The notes under the pieces were generated by a model. That model had not been told where the DNA came from. It saw only the letters and a list, made by a program, of their open reading frames with translations, and searched no databases. Of a stretch of DNA of 40,951 nt, positions 33,083 through 40,869 are shown piece by piece (the first letter of the stretch is position 1; each line of letters begins with the position of its first letter). The stretch covers positions 1 to 40,951 of the forward strand of contig NZ_JARFVC010000036.1 of the NCBI RefSeq assembly GCF_029193815.1, in the 5' to 3' direction. A program made the translations under genes and the position numbers. Source of the stretch: Cytobacillus sp. S13-E01 (GTDB taxonomy: Bacteria > Bacillota > Bacilli > Bacillales > Bacillaceae_L).

Positions 33083-35059
33083 TTATGTGTTTGCCGGTAC
33101 GGGCTTCTGTGCATCATCTCTTTTTATCACATACTGAAGCACCAACAGTCCAATAAACATAATTAAACCTATTGTGTCACTATACCCTTCAGGATAAATC
33201 AATAGTAAACCAGCAGCTACTGCAAGAATACGTTCTATCCAGTGGGTGCTTCTCATCCAGTATCCAATCAAACCTGCACCTATTGCAATCATCCCCATTA
33301 CTGAAGTGGTAACAACCCATAGAGTTTGCGGTATGGTCGTATCAATCATTAACAGCTCTGGTGATAATACAAATATATACGGTATGATGAATGCTGCAAT
33401 CGCAAGTCTCGCTGATTGTACCCCTGTTCGTATCGGTTCTCCACCAGATACGCCTGCTGCAGCAAATGCCGCTAATGCAACTGGCGGTGTAACGTCTGCT
33501 ACAATACCAAAGTAAAATACGAATAAATGTGCAGAGAGATCAGGGAAACCTAATAAAATAATCGCTGGTGCTGCAATTGTTGACGTAATTACATAGTTAG
33601 CCGTTGTTGGGGAACCCATACCAAGCACTAATGCAGCAATCATCGTAAAGAATAGTGTCGGCAAGATATATCCACCTGAAAGATCTAATAAACCATTTGC
33701 AAGCTTTAGACCTAATCCTGTTTTTGTGACTACACCAACAATCATCCCTGCGGCTGCAGTTGCAGCTGCTACTGCTAAAGCTGTTCTAGCACCATCGACT
33801 AGTGCAGCTATAATCCCGGCCAATCCGATTCGAGTTTCTTTTCTTATCGCACTTACTACGACAGTGACAACAATTGCCCAAAGTGCAGCTCTTGTTACAC
33901 TCATACCTGACATTAGTAAAACGACTACTGCTAAAATTGGGATAAGTAAATAAATTTTCTTTAATACTTCGATACGGTTTGGCATTTCTTCTTTAGAAAG
34001 TCCACGCAAACCTATACGCTTCGCTTCAAAATGAGTCATAATCCAAATTCCGGTAAAATATAAAACAGCTGGAATGGCGGCTGCCTTTGCAATTTCCCAA
34101 TATGTAATACCATTACCAATAAATTCAACCATTAGGAATGCAGCTGCTCCCATAATTGGAGGCATTAACTGACCACCGGTTGAAGCTGCAGCCTCAACTG
34201 CACCAGCAAATTCTTTACGGTAACCAAGCTTTTTCATCATTGGAATGGTAAATGAACCTGATGTAACCACGTTTGCAACTGAACTACCACTAATAGTCCC
34301 TTGAAGAGCACTTGAGAATATTGCTACTTTTGCTGGTCCCCCGATTCTTCTACCTGCAATAGATACAGCAAGATCGTTAAAATATTGACCTACACCTGTT
34401 TTCACTAAAAATGCTCCAAATAATAGAAATAGGAAAATAAAGGTTGACGAGACTGCTAATGGGGTTCCTAATATCCCCTCAGTTGTATAAAACATCGTTT
34501 GAATAAGTTTTTCAATACTTAATCCTCTATGACTTAAAAAGCCTGGCATATAAGGGCCCAGTAAAGAGTAGCCCATGAAAACCATCGCTATAATCGTAAT
34601 TGGTAAACCAACTGCACGCCGCGTTGCTTCAAGGACTAAAACAATGGCACTTAAACCGATAAACATATCTAACGCTGTTAAATCGCTTACACGAAGTACT
34701 AAGTCATTAATAAAAAGGGGCCAGTATAATCCGACTCCGATAGCTAATAAGGATAATATCGCATCATACCATTCGATTTGGAGTTTACCCTCTTTCATAG
34801 TACCTTTTTTAGCTGGGAAAAGTAAAAAAATTAATGCTAATGCAAAACCTAAGTGAATTGATCGTTGTACTTGTGCAGTAAACACCCCAAAAACTGCTGT
34901 ATATAGCTGGAATAAAGAAAATGAGAGCAAACCAATAAATACAACCCATCGTAATAGTCCTGTTAGCTTCCTCGTGGCTGCCTCTGGATCATACTTTTCC
35001 AATAGCTCTTGTTGTTCTTCTGCTGTTAACGCTTCTAACTTTTCATCGTTTTTACTCAA
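33083..35059 (-). CDS. TRAP transporter fused permease (DctQM, 4TM/12TM)
   Basis: This 658-residue membrane protein fuses the small and large TRAP permease subunits, as is usual for TAXI-type systems. The first four or five helices lie at about residues 35-165, followed by the large subunit with conserved segments AAASTGGQLMPPIMGAAAFL and LGMGSPTTANYVITSTIAAP and DVTPPVALAAFAAAG. It drives sodium- or proton-coupled uptake of an organic acid delivered by the binding protein. It starts at a TTG that overlaps the DUF1850 stop by eight bases, with GGAGTG upstream, so translation is coupled. Confidence 0.92.
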   Translation of the reverse strand: MSKNDEKLEALTAEEQQELLEKYDPEAATRKLTGLLRWVVFIGLLSFSLFQLYTAVFGVFTAQVQRSIHLGFALALIFLLFPAKKGTMKEGKLQIEWYDAILSLLAIGVGLYWPLFINDLVLRVSDLTALDMFIGLSAIVLVLEATRRAVGLPITIIAMVFMGYSLLGPYMPGFLSHRGLSIEKLIQTMFYTTEGILGTPLAVSSTFIFLFLLFGAFLVKTGVGQYFNDLAVSIAGRRIGGPAKVAIFSSALQGTISGSSVANVVTSGSFTIPMMKKLGYRKEFAGAVEAAASTGGQLMPPIMGAAAFLMVEFIGNGITYWEIAKAAAIPAVLYFTGIWIMTHFEAKRIGLRGLSKEEMPNRIEVLKKIYLLIPILAVVVLLMSGMSVTRAALWAIVVTVVVSAIRKETRIGLAGIIAALVDGARTALAVAAATAAAGMIVGVVTKTGLGLKLANGLLDLSGGYILPTLFFTMIAALVLGMGSPTTANYVITSTIAAPAIILLGFPDLSAHLFVFYFGIVADVTPPVALAAFAAAGVSGGEPIRTGVQSARLAIAAFIIPYIFVLSPELLMIDTTIPQTLWVVTTSVMGMIAIGAGLIGYWMRSTHWIERILAVAAGLLLIYPEGYSDTIGLIMFIGLLVLQYVIKRDDAQKPVPANT

Positions 35060-35567
35060 GCATATTCACTCCTTTCATCAATTGCCATAAACTTATTTTC
35101 TTACTTTGAACCCTTGTCCATGTGCCTGGTTCGATATTCGTTAAGAGCGAATATTCTTTTCCGTTATAAATAACAAGATGCTTCGGAATTGTTTGTGCTA
35201 TCTTAATATCTATAAAAGGAAAGGTTCTATTCATATTTTTAATATAATATTTTCCGTCCTCCTCAACAAACTTTTCATCTCCAGTTGCATTTGAAGGCAT
35301 TCCTACATTGAAATCTTCATACATAAATTCCGTTTGATGGATTGTATTTTCTGAATCAATTGAATAGGTTTCAACTACATCAGAAAGGTGAATGGTGTGG
35401 GTAAACTTTATTTGAAATGTTTTGCCCCTCATATCTACAGGTATATACGTTAGTACATTATTTGTATTTTGGAAGCTAAAAGAAAGGACTTGTTTATACG
35501 GTATAAATAAAATCATAATAATAATTGCACTTGGAATGGCTATTTTAAAATACTTTTTTACGTTCAT
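35052..35567 (-). CDS. DUF1850 protein of the TAXI-TRAP operon
   Basis: This 171-residue protein has an N-terminal membrane anchor (about residues 8-25, IAIPSAIIIMILFIPY), then an extracytoplasmic beta-rich domain with FQIKFTHTIHLSDVVETYSID, the pattern typical of DUF1850. Such proteins are encoded between TAXI receptor and TRAP permease in many Bacillus-type genomes and are presumed accessory factors; their role is not established. It overlaps the permease start. It is separated from the receptor gene by a hairpin. Confidence 0.8.
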   Translation of the reverse strand: MNVKKYFKIAIPSAIIIMILFIPYKQVLSFSFQNTNNVLTYIPVDMRGKTFQIKFTHTIHLSDVVETYSIDSENTIHQTEFMYEDFNVGMPSNATGDEKFVEEDGKYYIKNMNRTFPFIDIKIAQTIPKHLVIYNGKEYSLLTNIEPGTWTRVQSKKISLWQLMKGVNMLE

Positions 35568-35586
35568 ATTATACCCTACCTAACAA

Positions 35587-35616
35587 AAGATAGACCGATT
35601 ACATCGGCCTATCTTG
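35587..35616 (-). terminator. Intra-operon hairpin between TAXI receptor and DUF1850
   Basis: AAGATAG.CCGAT and ATCGG.CTATCTT form a 12-bp stem with one mismatch and a weak T-run (TTTTGTT) on the minus strand. It could attenuate expression of the membrane subunits relative to the binding protein. Confidence 0.65.
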
Positions 35617-35640
35617 TATTAACATGGTCCTCATAACTAA

Positions 35641-36585
35641 TTAATCAATAAGGCCTTCTTCTTTAAAGTATTTTGCTGCTCCTGGGTGGAATTCAATTCC
35701 AACACCTTTAACAGCAGATTCCGCTGTTACTAAAGCACCTTTTGCATGGGAAATTTTATCAGCATTTTCAAAAATTGCTTTAGTCATATTGTAAACTAAA
35801 TCTTCATCTAATTCAGAGCTTGCAACAAGCATTGCAGAAACTGCAACAGTTGCTACTTCAGCGTCTAATTTATAAGTTCCAGCTGGTACAACGTCCTGTG
35901 CATAATATGGATATTTTGCAATTAGTTCATCAATTTTATCTTGAGCTAAAGGAACGATTGAAACATCCTTTAATGCAGCAAGTCCTTCAACAGCTCCAGT
36001 TGGTGCACCAGCTGTAATAAACGCTGCGTCAATGTTACCATCTTGAAGACCATCTGTTGACTCATCAAATGCTAAGTTTTGAGCATCTAAATCCTCCATT
36101 GTCAAACCATGAATTTCTAAGATTTGCTCTGCATTTGCGTATGTCCCACTACCAGGAGCACCTACAGATACTGTTTTTCCTCTTAAGTCTTCAACAGAAG
36201 TAATACCACTGTCTTTTAAAGTAACGATTTGAATTGTTTCAGGATAAAGAGTTCCAATTGCTAGTGCATTTTCGATTGCTGCACCTTCAAACATTAATTT
36301 TCCTTCAACTGCATATGCTGCAATATCAGTTTGAGTAAAGGCTATGTCAGCTTCACCCTTTTGAATATCCTTCATGTTGTCAGCTGATGCGTTTGAAGAT
36401 TGACTTGTAACTTCAGCGTCTGTGTTATCATTGATTATGTTTGCAAGTTCACCACCTAGCGGATAGTATGTACCACCAGTTCCACCAGTAACAAGCGCTA
36501 GCTGGGCTTTTCCACCACATGCAGCAAGAATCATAGTTAGTCCTAACAACATTATAAACGAGATAAATAATCTACTTTTTCTCAT
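35641..36585 (-). CDS. TAXI-family TRAP transporter solute-binding lipoprotein
   Basis: The 314-residue product is the extracellular receptor of the TRAP system. A lipoprotein signal ends in LAAC (cysteine near residue 23). The TAXI-family pattern TGGTGGTYYPLGGELANIIN is followed by SSNASADNMKDIQKGEADIAFTQ in line with the family and SVGAPGSGTYANAEQIL. The ligand of TAXI receptors is usually a small carboxylate such as glutamate or 2-oxoglutarate, but this cannot be read here. It is the first gene of the three-gene operon. Confidence 0.92.
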   Translation of the reverse strand: MRKSRLFISFIMLLGLTMILAACGGKAQLALVTGGTGGTYYPLGGELANIINDNTDAEVTSQSSNASADNMKDIQKGEADIAFTQTDIAAYAVEGKLMFEGAAIENALAIGTLYPETIQIVTLKDSGITSVEDLRGKTVSVGAPGSGTYANAEQILEIHGLTMEDLDAQNLAFDESTDGLQDGNIDAAFITAGAPTGAVEGLAALKDVSIVPLAQDKIDELIAKYPYYAQDVVPAGTYKLDAEVATVAVSAMLVASSELDEDLVYNMTKAIFENADKISHAKGALVTAESAVKGVGIEFHPGAAKYFKEEGLID

Positions 36586-36723
36586 TTCTTTTCCCCCTTA
36601 TTTTAATTAATACTAGCTTAATGGTACATAAGTATTATGATAGTTGTCAATAAATATAATTTTAAGTTATTATAATATTCTAACGTCCTACTGATTCTTC
36701 ACAATTTATACGGATCGACTCTA

Positions 36724-37929
36724 TTATAGTTTATTGATTATCGGTTCAGCTTGAAAATTATCTGGACTAATTTTCTCTACTATATCAAAAGCTTGCTCAA
36801 AATCAGCAATTAAATCAGCAGGATTTTCTAAGCCTACAGATAGTCGCAACAAACCATCAGTAATACCTCTTTTTAACCGTTCTTCTAAAGGCATTGCTGC
36901 ATGTGACATTTTTGCTGGATAAGATAAAATCGATTCAACTGCTCCTAAGCTAACTGCAAACACTGGGATCTTAACACTGTTAACAAAATTTCTAACGGCT
37001 TTCTCATCTCTTAATCGGAATGATAAAACAGCACCAGGTCCTTCTGTTTGATGACGTTGGATTGAATACCCGTTATGTTGTGTTAATCCTGGATAGTAGG
37101 TTTCTTCAACCTTAGGATGGTTAGCTAAGTAGTTCGCCAGTTTTTCCGCCGATTGAGAAGATTGTTGAATCCGAACATGCAAGGTTTTTAACCCTCGGAG
37201 GACTAACCAAGCGTCCTGTACGCCTAGAATAGCCCCAAATGAATTTTGTAATGTGTATAGTTTCTGACCTAATTCCGCGTCCTTAACTACTGCCAAACCT
37301 GCTACCACATCACTATGTCCTGATAAAAATTTCGTCGCACTATGAAGAACAATATCCACACCTAAGTCAAGTGGTCTTTGCAGTGCTGGCGTTAAGAAAG
37401 TATTATCAAGGAAAGTTAAACATCCATTTGCCTTTGCTAACTTCACAATACCTCTAATATCTGTCACCTTTAGAAGAGGATTGGAAGGTGTTTCTATATA
37501 TAATACTTTTGTATTATTTTTTATTTGTGAAGCTACTTGATTGAGGTCCGTCATATCCACAAATGTGTATTCTACACCAAAACGACTAAGAACTTGGGTA
37601 ATCATGCGATAGGTGCCACCATACACATCCTCTGTAATAAGGACATGATCACCCTTTGATAATAGCAAAAATGCGGTCGAAATCGCAGCCATCCCTGATG
37701 AAAAGGCTAGACCACGTGCCCCTCCCTCTAATTCTGCTATCATTTCTTCTAACGCTTCCCTAGTCGGATTTCCCGATCTACTATAATCATATTTTCCAAA
37801 GCTATCGAAATCAGATTGATGAAAGGTTGAAGCGTGTTGAATTGATACACTTACGGCTCCTGTATATTTATCTACTTTTGAATTATTGTGGAGTAAATTT
37901 GTCTGAAATGAATATTCTTTTTTACTCAT
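36724..37929 (-). CDS. metC: Cystathionine beta-lyase
   Basis: This 401-residue PLP enzyme of the Cys/Met metabolism family cleaves cystathionine to homocysteine, pyruvate and ammonia. Recognisable elements are the N-terminal YDYSRSGNPTREALE, the GLAFSSGMAAIST phosphate-binding part, the aspartate in TFLDNTF, and the PLP lysine in HSATKFLSGHSD (near residue 200). Its start overlaps the metI stop by four bases (ATGA), the same arrangement as metI-metC in Bacillus subtilis. By sequence a gamma-lyase is also possible; the operon and S-box support methionine synthesis. Confidence 0.9.
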   Translation of the reverse strand: MSKKEYSFQTNLLHNNSKVDKYTGAVSVSIQHASTFHQSDFDSFGKYDYSRSGNPTREALEEMIAELEGGARGLAFSSGMAAISTAFLLLSKGDHVLITEDVYGGTYRMITQVLSRFGVEYTFVDMTDLNQVASQIKNNTKVLYIETPSNPLLKVTDIRGIVKLAKANGCLTFLDNTFLTPALQRPLDLGVDIVLHSATKFLSGHSDVVAGLAVVKDAELGQKLYTLQNSFGAILGVQDAWLVLRGLKTLHVRIQQSSQSAEKLANYLANHPKVEETYYPGLTQHNGYSIQRHQTEGPGAVLSFRLRDEKAVRNFVNSVKIPVFAVSLGAVESILSYPAKMSHAAMPLEERLKRGITDGLLRLSVGLENPADLIADFEQAFDIVEKISPDNFQAEPIINKL

Positions 37930-39041
37930 TTGTATTCCCCCACTTTCATATTAGTAAAAGCTTGATGTAAATCACTTATAATATCTTCTTCATGTTCAAT
38001 TCCCACTGAAAACCGAAGTAATCTATTGCAAACTCCATTCTTTATACGAATCTCCTCGGGTATATCCATATGGGTTTGTGTGGCTGGATAAGTAATAAAA
38101 CTCTCCACACCACCTAAGCTTTCAGCAAATGTAATAAGTTTTAGACTTTTAAGGAAGGGATTAACCCACGCCTCATTTTCCACTCTAAATGAAAGCATGC
38201 CCCCTCTTCCAGGGTATAACACATCAGTAACTTCTGGTGCTGTTTGTAGGTATTCATTTATTCGTTTCGCATTTTGTTCATGTTGCCTCATTCTTAACGC
38301 CAGTGTTTTCATCCCACGGATTAACAGCCATGAATCAAATGGTGATAAAACCCCACCTATCGCATTATGTTGTTTACCAAGTTCCTCACATAACTCTTCC
38401 CCTCTTGCAACAATTAAACCTGCTAATACATCATTGTGACCTCCTAAATATTTTGTTGCACTATGTATTACAAGATCCGCACCAAGGTCAATAGGTTTTT
38501 GAAGTACCGGAGTATAAAATGTATTGTCAACTATACAAAGGAGAGAGTGTTTTTTTGCCAGATTCGCAATAGCTTTGATGTCAATCTCTTGCATTAAGGG
38601 ATTGGTTGGTGTTTCTATAAAAATTGCTTTTGTTTGGTCGGTTATACTACTTTCAACTTCATCTATATTATGAAAAGAACTATAGGTAAATGACAAACCA
38701 TATTTTCTTGAACCTTCAAATAAGCGGTAGGTACCACCATATAGATCGGCGGATACAAGTAATTCATCTCCACTTTTAAATAGGGATAATACCGTTTGAA
38801 TTGCCGCCATTCCTGAACTAAACGCAAAGCCTCTATCTCCGTTTTCTAATGTCGCAATAGCAGATTCTAAGATTTGTCGGGTTGGGTTACCTGTTCGTAC
38901 ATAATCAAAGCCAGTTGACTCTCCTATTCCCGCATGTCGATACGCTGTTGAGAAATAGACCGGTGGATTTACTGTTCCAGTTGTGTTTTCACTTCTATTT
39001 CCGATTTGAGCTAGTGTTGTTTCGATGTTATTATTTGTCAT
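37926..39041 (-). CDS. metI: Cystathionine gamma-synthase / O-acetylhomoserine thiolyase
   Basis: The product (371 residues) is a PLP enzyme that joins an activated homoserine with cysteine (or sulfide). Landmarks are FDYVRTGNPTRQILE, GFAFSSGMAAIQT, VDNTFYTPVL, and the PLP lysine in IHSATKYLGGHND. I choose the ATG at 39041, which has AAGGGG nine bases before it and gives the MetI length; upstream in-frame codons to 39125 would reach into the repeat flank. It is the first gene of the metI-metC operon, controlled by an S-box riboswitch about 480 bases upstream. Confidence 0.9.
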   Translation of the reverse strand: MTNNNIETTLAQIGNRSENTTGTVNPPVYFSTAYRHAGIGESTGFDYVRTGNPTRQILESAIATLENGDRGFAFSSGMAAIQTVLSLFKSGDELLVSADLYGGTYRLFEGSRKYGLSFTYSSFHNIDEVESSITDQTKAIFIETPTNPLMQEIDIKAIANLAKKHSLLCIVDNTFYTPVLQKPIDLGADLVIHSATKYLGGHNDVLAGLIVARGEELCEELGKQHNAIGGVLSPFDSWLLIRGMKTLALRMRQHEQNAKRINEYLQTAPEVTDVLYPGRGGMLSFRVENEAWVNPFLKSLKLITFAESLGGVESFITYPATQTHMDIPEEIRIKNGVCNRLLRFSVGIEHEEDIISDLHQAFTNMKVGEYK

Positions 39042-39127
39042 TTGTTCCATCCCCTTATAGTGTATTAGGTAAATCGAGCCAATTCCTGCAATATTCGGGC
39101 AGGCAAATATCAACTTCCTAGGCAAGT

Positions 39128-39450
39128 AAAACGAAAGGCGCGCCCGCGTCGATTAAAACTCGCCACGTCCTGTGGCGAACATCGACATCAGCACATCCTG
39201 TGCAAGTCAAGCATAAGACGGTTCCTTTAAGAAGGTTGTTCTTTAACCTTCCGGACGGATTGCCCGAAATGCGTAAGCGCCTTGGTCAGAAACGAGAAAA
39301 CTGGAGACTCCGCCGAAAGAAGCGTTCTTTGCTTCTGTAGGAGGAGTTGAAGTTTCCCCTCGTTTCTAGGCGCTGGAGCTAGACAGGCTTATGATCTCAG
39401 GTCCGATGGCGCCTGGAGCTAGACACTAAAACTAGGTGAAATTTATACTT
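39128..39450 (+). repeat. Composite repeat, copy 8, inside the metI leader
   Basis: The left half has the alternative interior module (GTCGATTAAAACTCGCCACG, GCACATCCTGTGC). The CATAAG stem is interrupted by a second repeat at about 39263-39385. The right part resumes at GGCTTATGATCTCAGGTCCG and ends GGCGCCTGGAGCTAGACAC with part of the type A tail. It lies between the S-box terminator and metI, so it is transcribed in antisense orientation as part of the leader. Confidence 0.9.
39263..39385 (+). repeat. Second repeat element inserted into copy 8
   Basis: About 123 bases beginning CCCGAAATGCGTAAGCGCC and ending TAGGCGCTGGAGCTAGACA interrupt the sequence GGATTG/GCTTATG that is continuous in the other copies. 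Its own ends (AAGCGCC and GGCGCTGGAGCTAGACA) resemble those of the host repeat, and it contains AGAAACGAG/CTCGTTTCT and GAAGC/GCTTC hairpins. Confidence 0.88.
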
Positions 39451-39470
39451 TGTAATCCGGTTAAAAATAC

Positions 39471-39501
39471 AAAAAAAGCCTTCTATAAGAAGAAGGCTTT
39501 T
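39471..39501 (-). terminator. S-box expression-platform terminator
   Basis: On the minus strand AAAGCCTTCT pairs with AGAAGGCTTT across a short loop and is followed by a T-run. It lies 20 bases beyond the last aptamer stem, where SAM binding would favour termination before metI. Confidence 0.9.
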
Positions 39502-39610
39502 GTATTTACACAGGCTTCTCCTTATCTTTCGAATTGGTTTTGACAATTCGCTGGATTTAGCACCTGGTCGGTTTGAGGTTTTGAGTTTGCATCCCTTGTA
39601 TGGGATGGTC

Positions 39611-39647
39611 GCGATGAAATGATTGGCGGGGCCAATCATTTCATCGC
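39611..39647. repeat. Perfect 17-bp hairpin inside the S-box P3 arm
   Basis: GCGATGAAATGATTGGC and its exact complement flank a three-base loop GGG (39628-39630). Confidence 0.95.
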
Positions 39648-39737
39648 TGGGTGGACTCGTAAAGGTCTTTTGTAGGTTAGTAAGTATCTTCTAGAACTGC
39701 ACAGTGCCTGCGCATTTCAGCTGTCGCTGAAAGGAAT

Positions 39738-39796
39738 CGAATTTGTTTATAAATGCTTGGGAAATGAATTTCCTAAGCATTTATAAACAAATTTGG
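39738..39796. repeat. Long hairpin of about 25 bp inside the S-box P3 arm
   Basis: AATTTGTTTATAAATGCTT at 39740-39758 pairs with AAGCATTTATAAACAAATT, with GGGAAAT/ATTTCC extending towards a tiny loop and only one mismatch. Confidence 0.93.
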
Positions 39797-39896
39797 TTCC
39801 GGTCTAGAAGATACACTTAGGGTGTATCAGACCTTTCCTCGTGGATGGTTGCTGAAGCTTCATTGGGCCAGTCCCTCTGCTTCTCTTGATAAGAAT

Positions 39897-40145
39897 TTAT
39901 ATGTTTATTTAATTTTCTGAATTCCTATTTACCAATTTAACTTACTGAAGTATGAATTGCAAGGGTTTTTTTAGTTTAGTTTTTTGTCTTCGCTAATTTG
40001 GTTGAATGGTACCGTTAAGATACCGTGTATTTAGTTGTTGTTTTCCCGCTTTTTCCTATTTACATTAATGTATTATATTTAAAAAAAGCGCCGGGTTCAT
40101 GTAATCTAATGGGTTCCGTTTTGAGGTGCAAATCCTATAAATGAC
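39897..40145. other. Gene-free AT-rich interval with the metI operon promoter region
   Basis: About 250 bases upstream of the S-box contain no ORF or recognised RNA. A short repeat-head-like fragment (AAAAAAAGCGCCGGG) sits near 40080. The metI promoter should lie at its left edge, but no clear -35 box could be picked. Confidence 0.4.
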
Positions 40146-40310
40146 AATAAGAAAAGCGCAGGGCGCCCGCTTATCGGCGACAAGCATAAGACGAGCCGTC
40201 TGGAAGGTTGTTCTTTGACCTTCCAGACGGATTGGCTTATGACCTCGAGCCGATGGCGCCCGGAGCTAGACACTAAAACTAGGTACAAACTTTTATACTT
40301 TCTTATCTTT
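40146..40310 (+). repeat. Modular nested-hairpin repeat, copy 9
   Basis: Complete copy: head, CATAAGACGAGCC stem, GGAAGGTTGTTCTTTGACCT inner hairpin, GGCGCCCGGAGCTAGAC end and type A tail to TTATCTTT. Copy 10 begins within a few bases. Confidence 0.93.
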
Positions 40311-40420
40311 AAAAAAAAGCGCAGGGCGCCCGCTTATCGGCGCGTCGATTAAAACCCACCACGTCCTGTGGCGAACATCGACATCAGCACATCCTGTGCA
40401 AGTCAAGCATAAGACGAGCC
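40311..40420 (+). repeat. Modular repeat, copy 10, truncated
   Basis: The head and the alternative interior module (GCGTCGATTAAAACCCACCA, GCACATCCTGTGC) are present up to CATAAGACGAGCC, after which the right half is missing. Confidence 0.88.
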
Positions 40421-40461
40421 TCAAGGACCAAGAGATGAGGGAATCAGCATGGTTTAATAAA

Positions 40462-40651
40462 TAAGCGGAGAAATTTCTCTTAATTTCGAAATAGCACTTA
40501 AAATAGCTTAAATAGACGGAAGAATTCCGACTATTTACACAAAAAACGTCAAAATGCGATCATTTTGCATTGCTTAAGCGGAAAACCTCCGCTTATATAC
40601 CCCGAACCAAGCCTTATTACGTAGTTTAACCGGAAAATCTCCTCTTATTTT
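40462..40651. repeat. Four spaced imperfect palindromes of about 25 bp
   Basis: Related units lie at 40462-40485 (AAGCGGAGAAATTTCTCTTA), 40510-40536 (AGACGGAAGAATTCCGACT), 40573-40597 (AAGCGGAAAACCTCCGCTTA) and 40624-40651 (AACCGGAAAATCTCCTCTTA), with start-to-start spacing of 48 to 63 bases. All follow the pattern AAGCGGAA-nn-TTCCGCTT with different decay. Confidence 0.75.
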
Positions 40652-40825
40652 AACTATCACTGGTTACTAATTTAGGAGATGACTTCTGATGTATATGGAA
40701 ATGTGTAAGAATTGACATCCCAATTGACATTTAATTTTGAGTGTCCAATAAGCATTGTCCTTTAAATTTATCTTGTCATTAGTGGTTTTATTTTACTATA
40801 AGAGGTATTATAAATCCCTATATAA

Positions 40826-40866
40826 ATCGAGTAGAGTGAACGAATCAGAAGATTGATTCGTTCGAC
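40826..40866 (-). ncRNA. Group II intron domain VI and 3' end
   Basis: On the minus strand the hairpin GAACGAATCA/TGATTCGTTC is followed by CUCUACUCGAU, which fits the branch-point side of domain VI and the 3' terminus of bacterial group II introns. The exact last base is uncertain by one or two positions. Confidence 0.6.
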
Positions 40867-40869
40867 CCT

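Larger units (their letters stand above)
39521..39893 (-). ncRNA. SAM-I (S-box) riboswitch with a greatly extended P3 arm
   Basis: Every core block of the SAM-I class is present on the minus strand: CUUAUCAAGAG (P1 5', 39893), AGAGGGACUGGCCCAAUGAA (P2 and kink-turn), CAGCAACC (P3 5'), GGUGCUAAAUCC (P3 3', 39553-39564), the P4 stem GCGAAUUG/CAAUUCG, and GAAAGAUAAG (P1 3', 39521-39530). The P3 arm contains about 282 bases (39565-39846) instead of the usual ten to twenty. This insert holds several strong hairpins, among them a 17-bp perfect stem and a stem of about 25 bp. The aptamer is upstream of metI-metC, as expected. Confidence 0.93.

Noticed and set aside
39397-39639. 80-codon frame in the S-box leader
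   Set aside because: It overlaps the riboswitch core, terminator and repeat; the sequence is explained by RNA structure.
40106-40288. 60-codon frame on the minus strand
   Set aside because: It lies entirely within repeat copy 9 and its flank.
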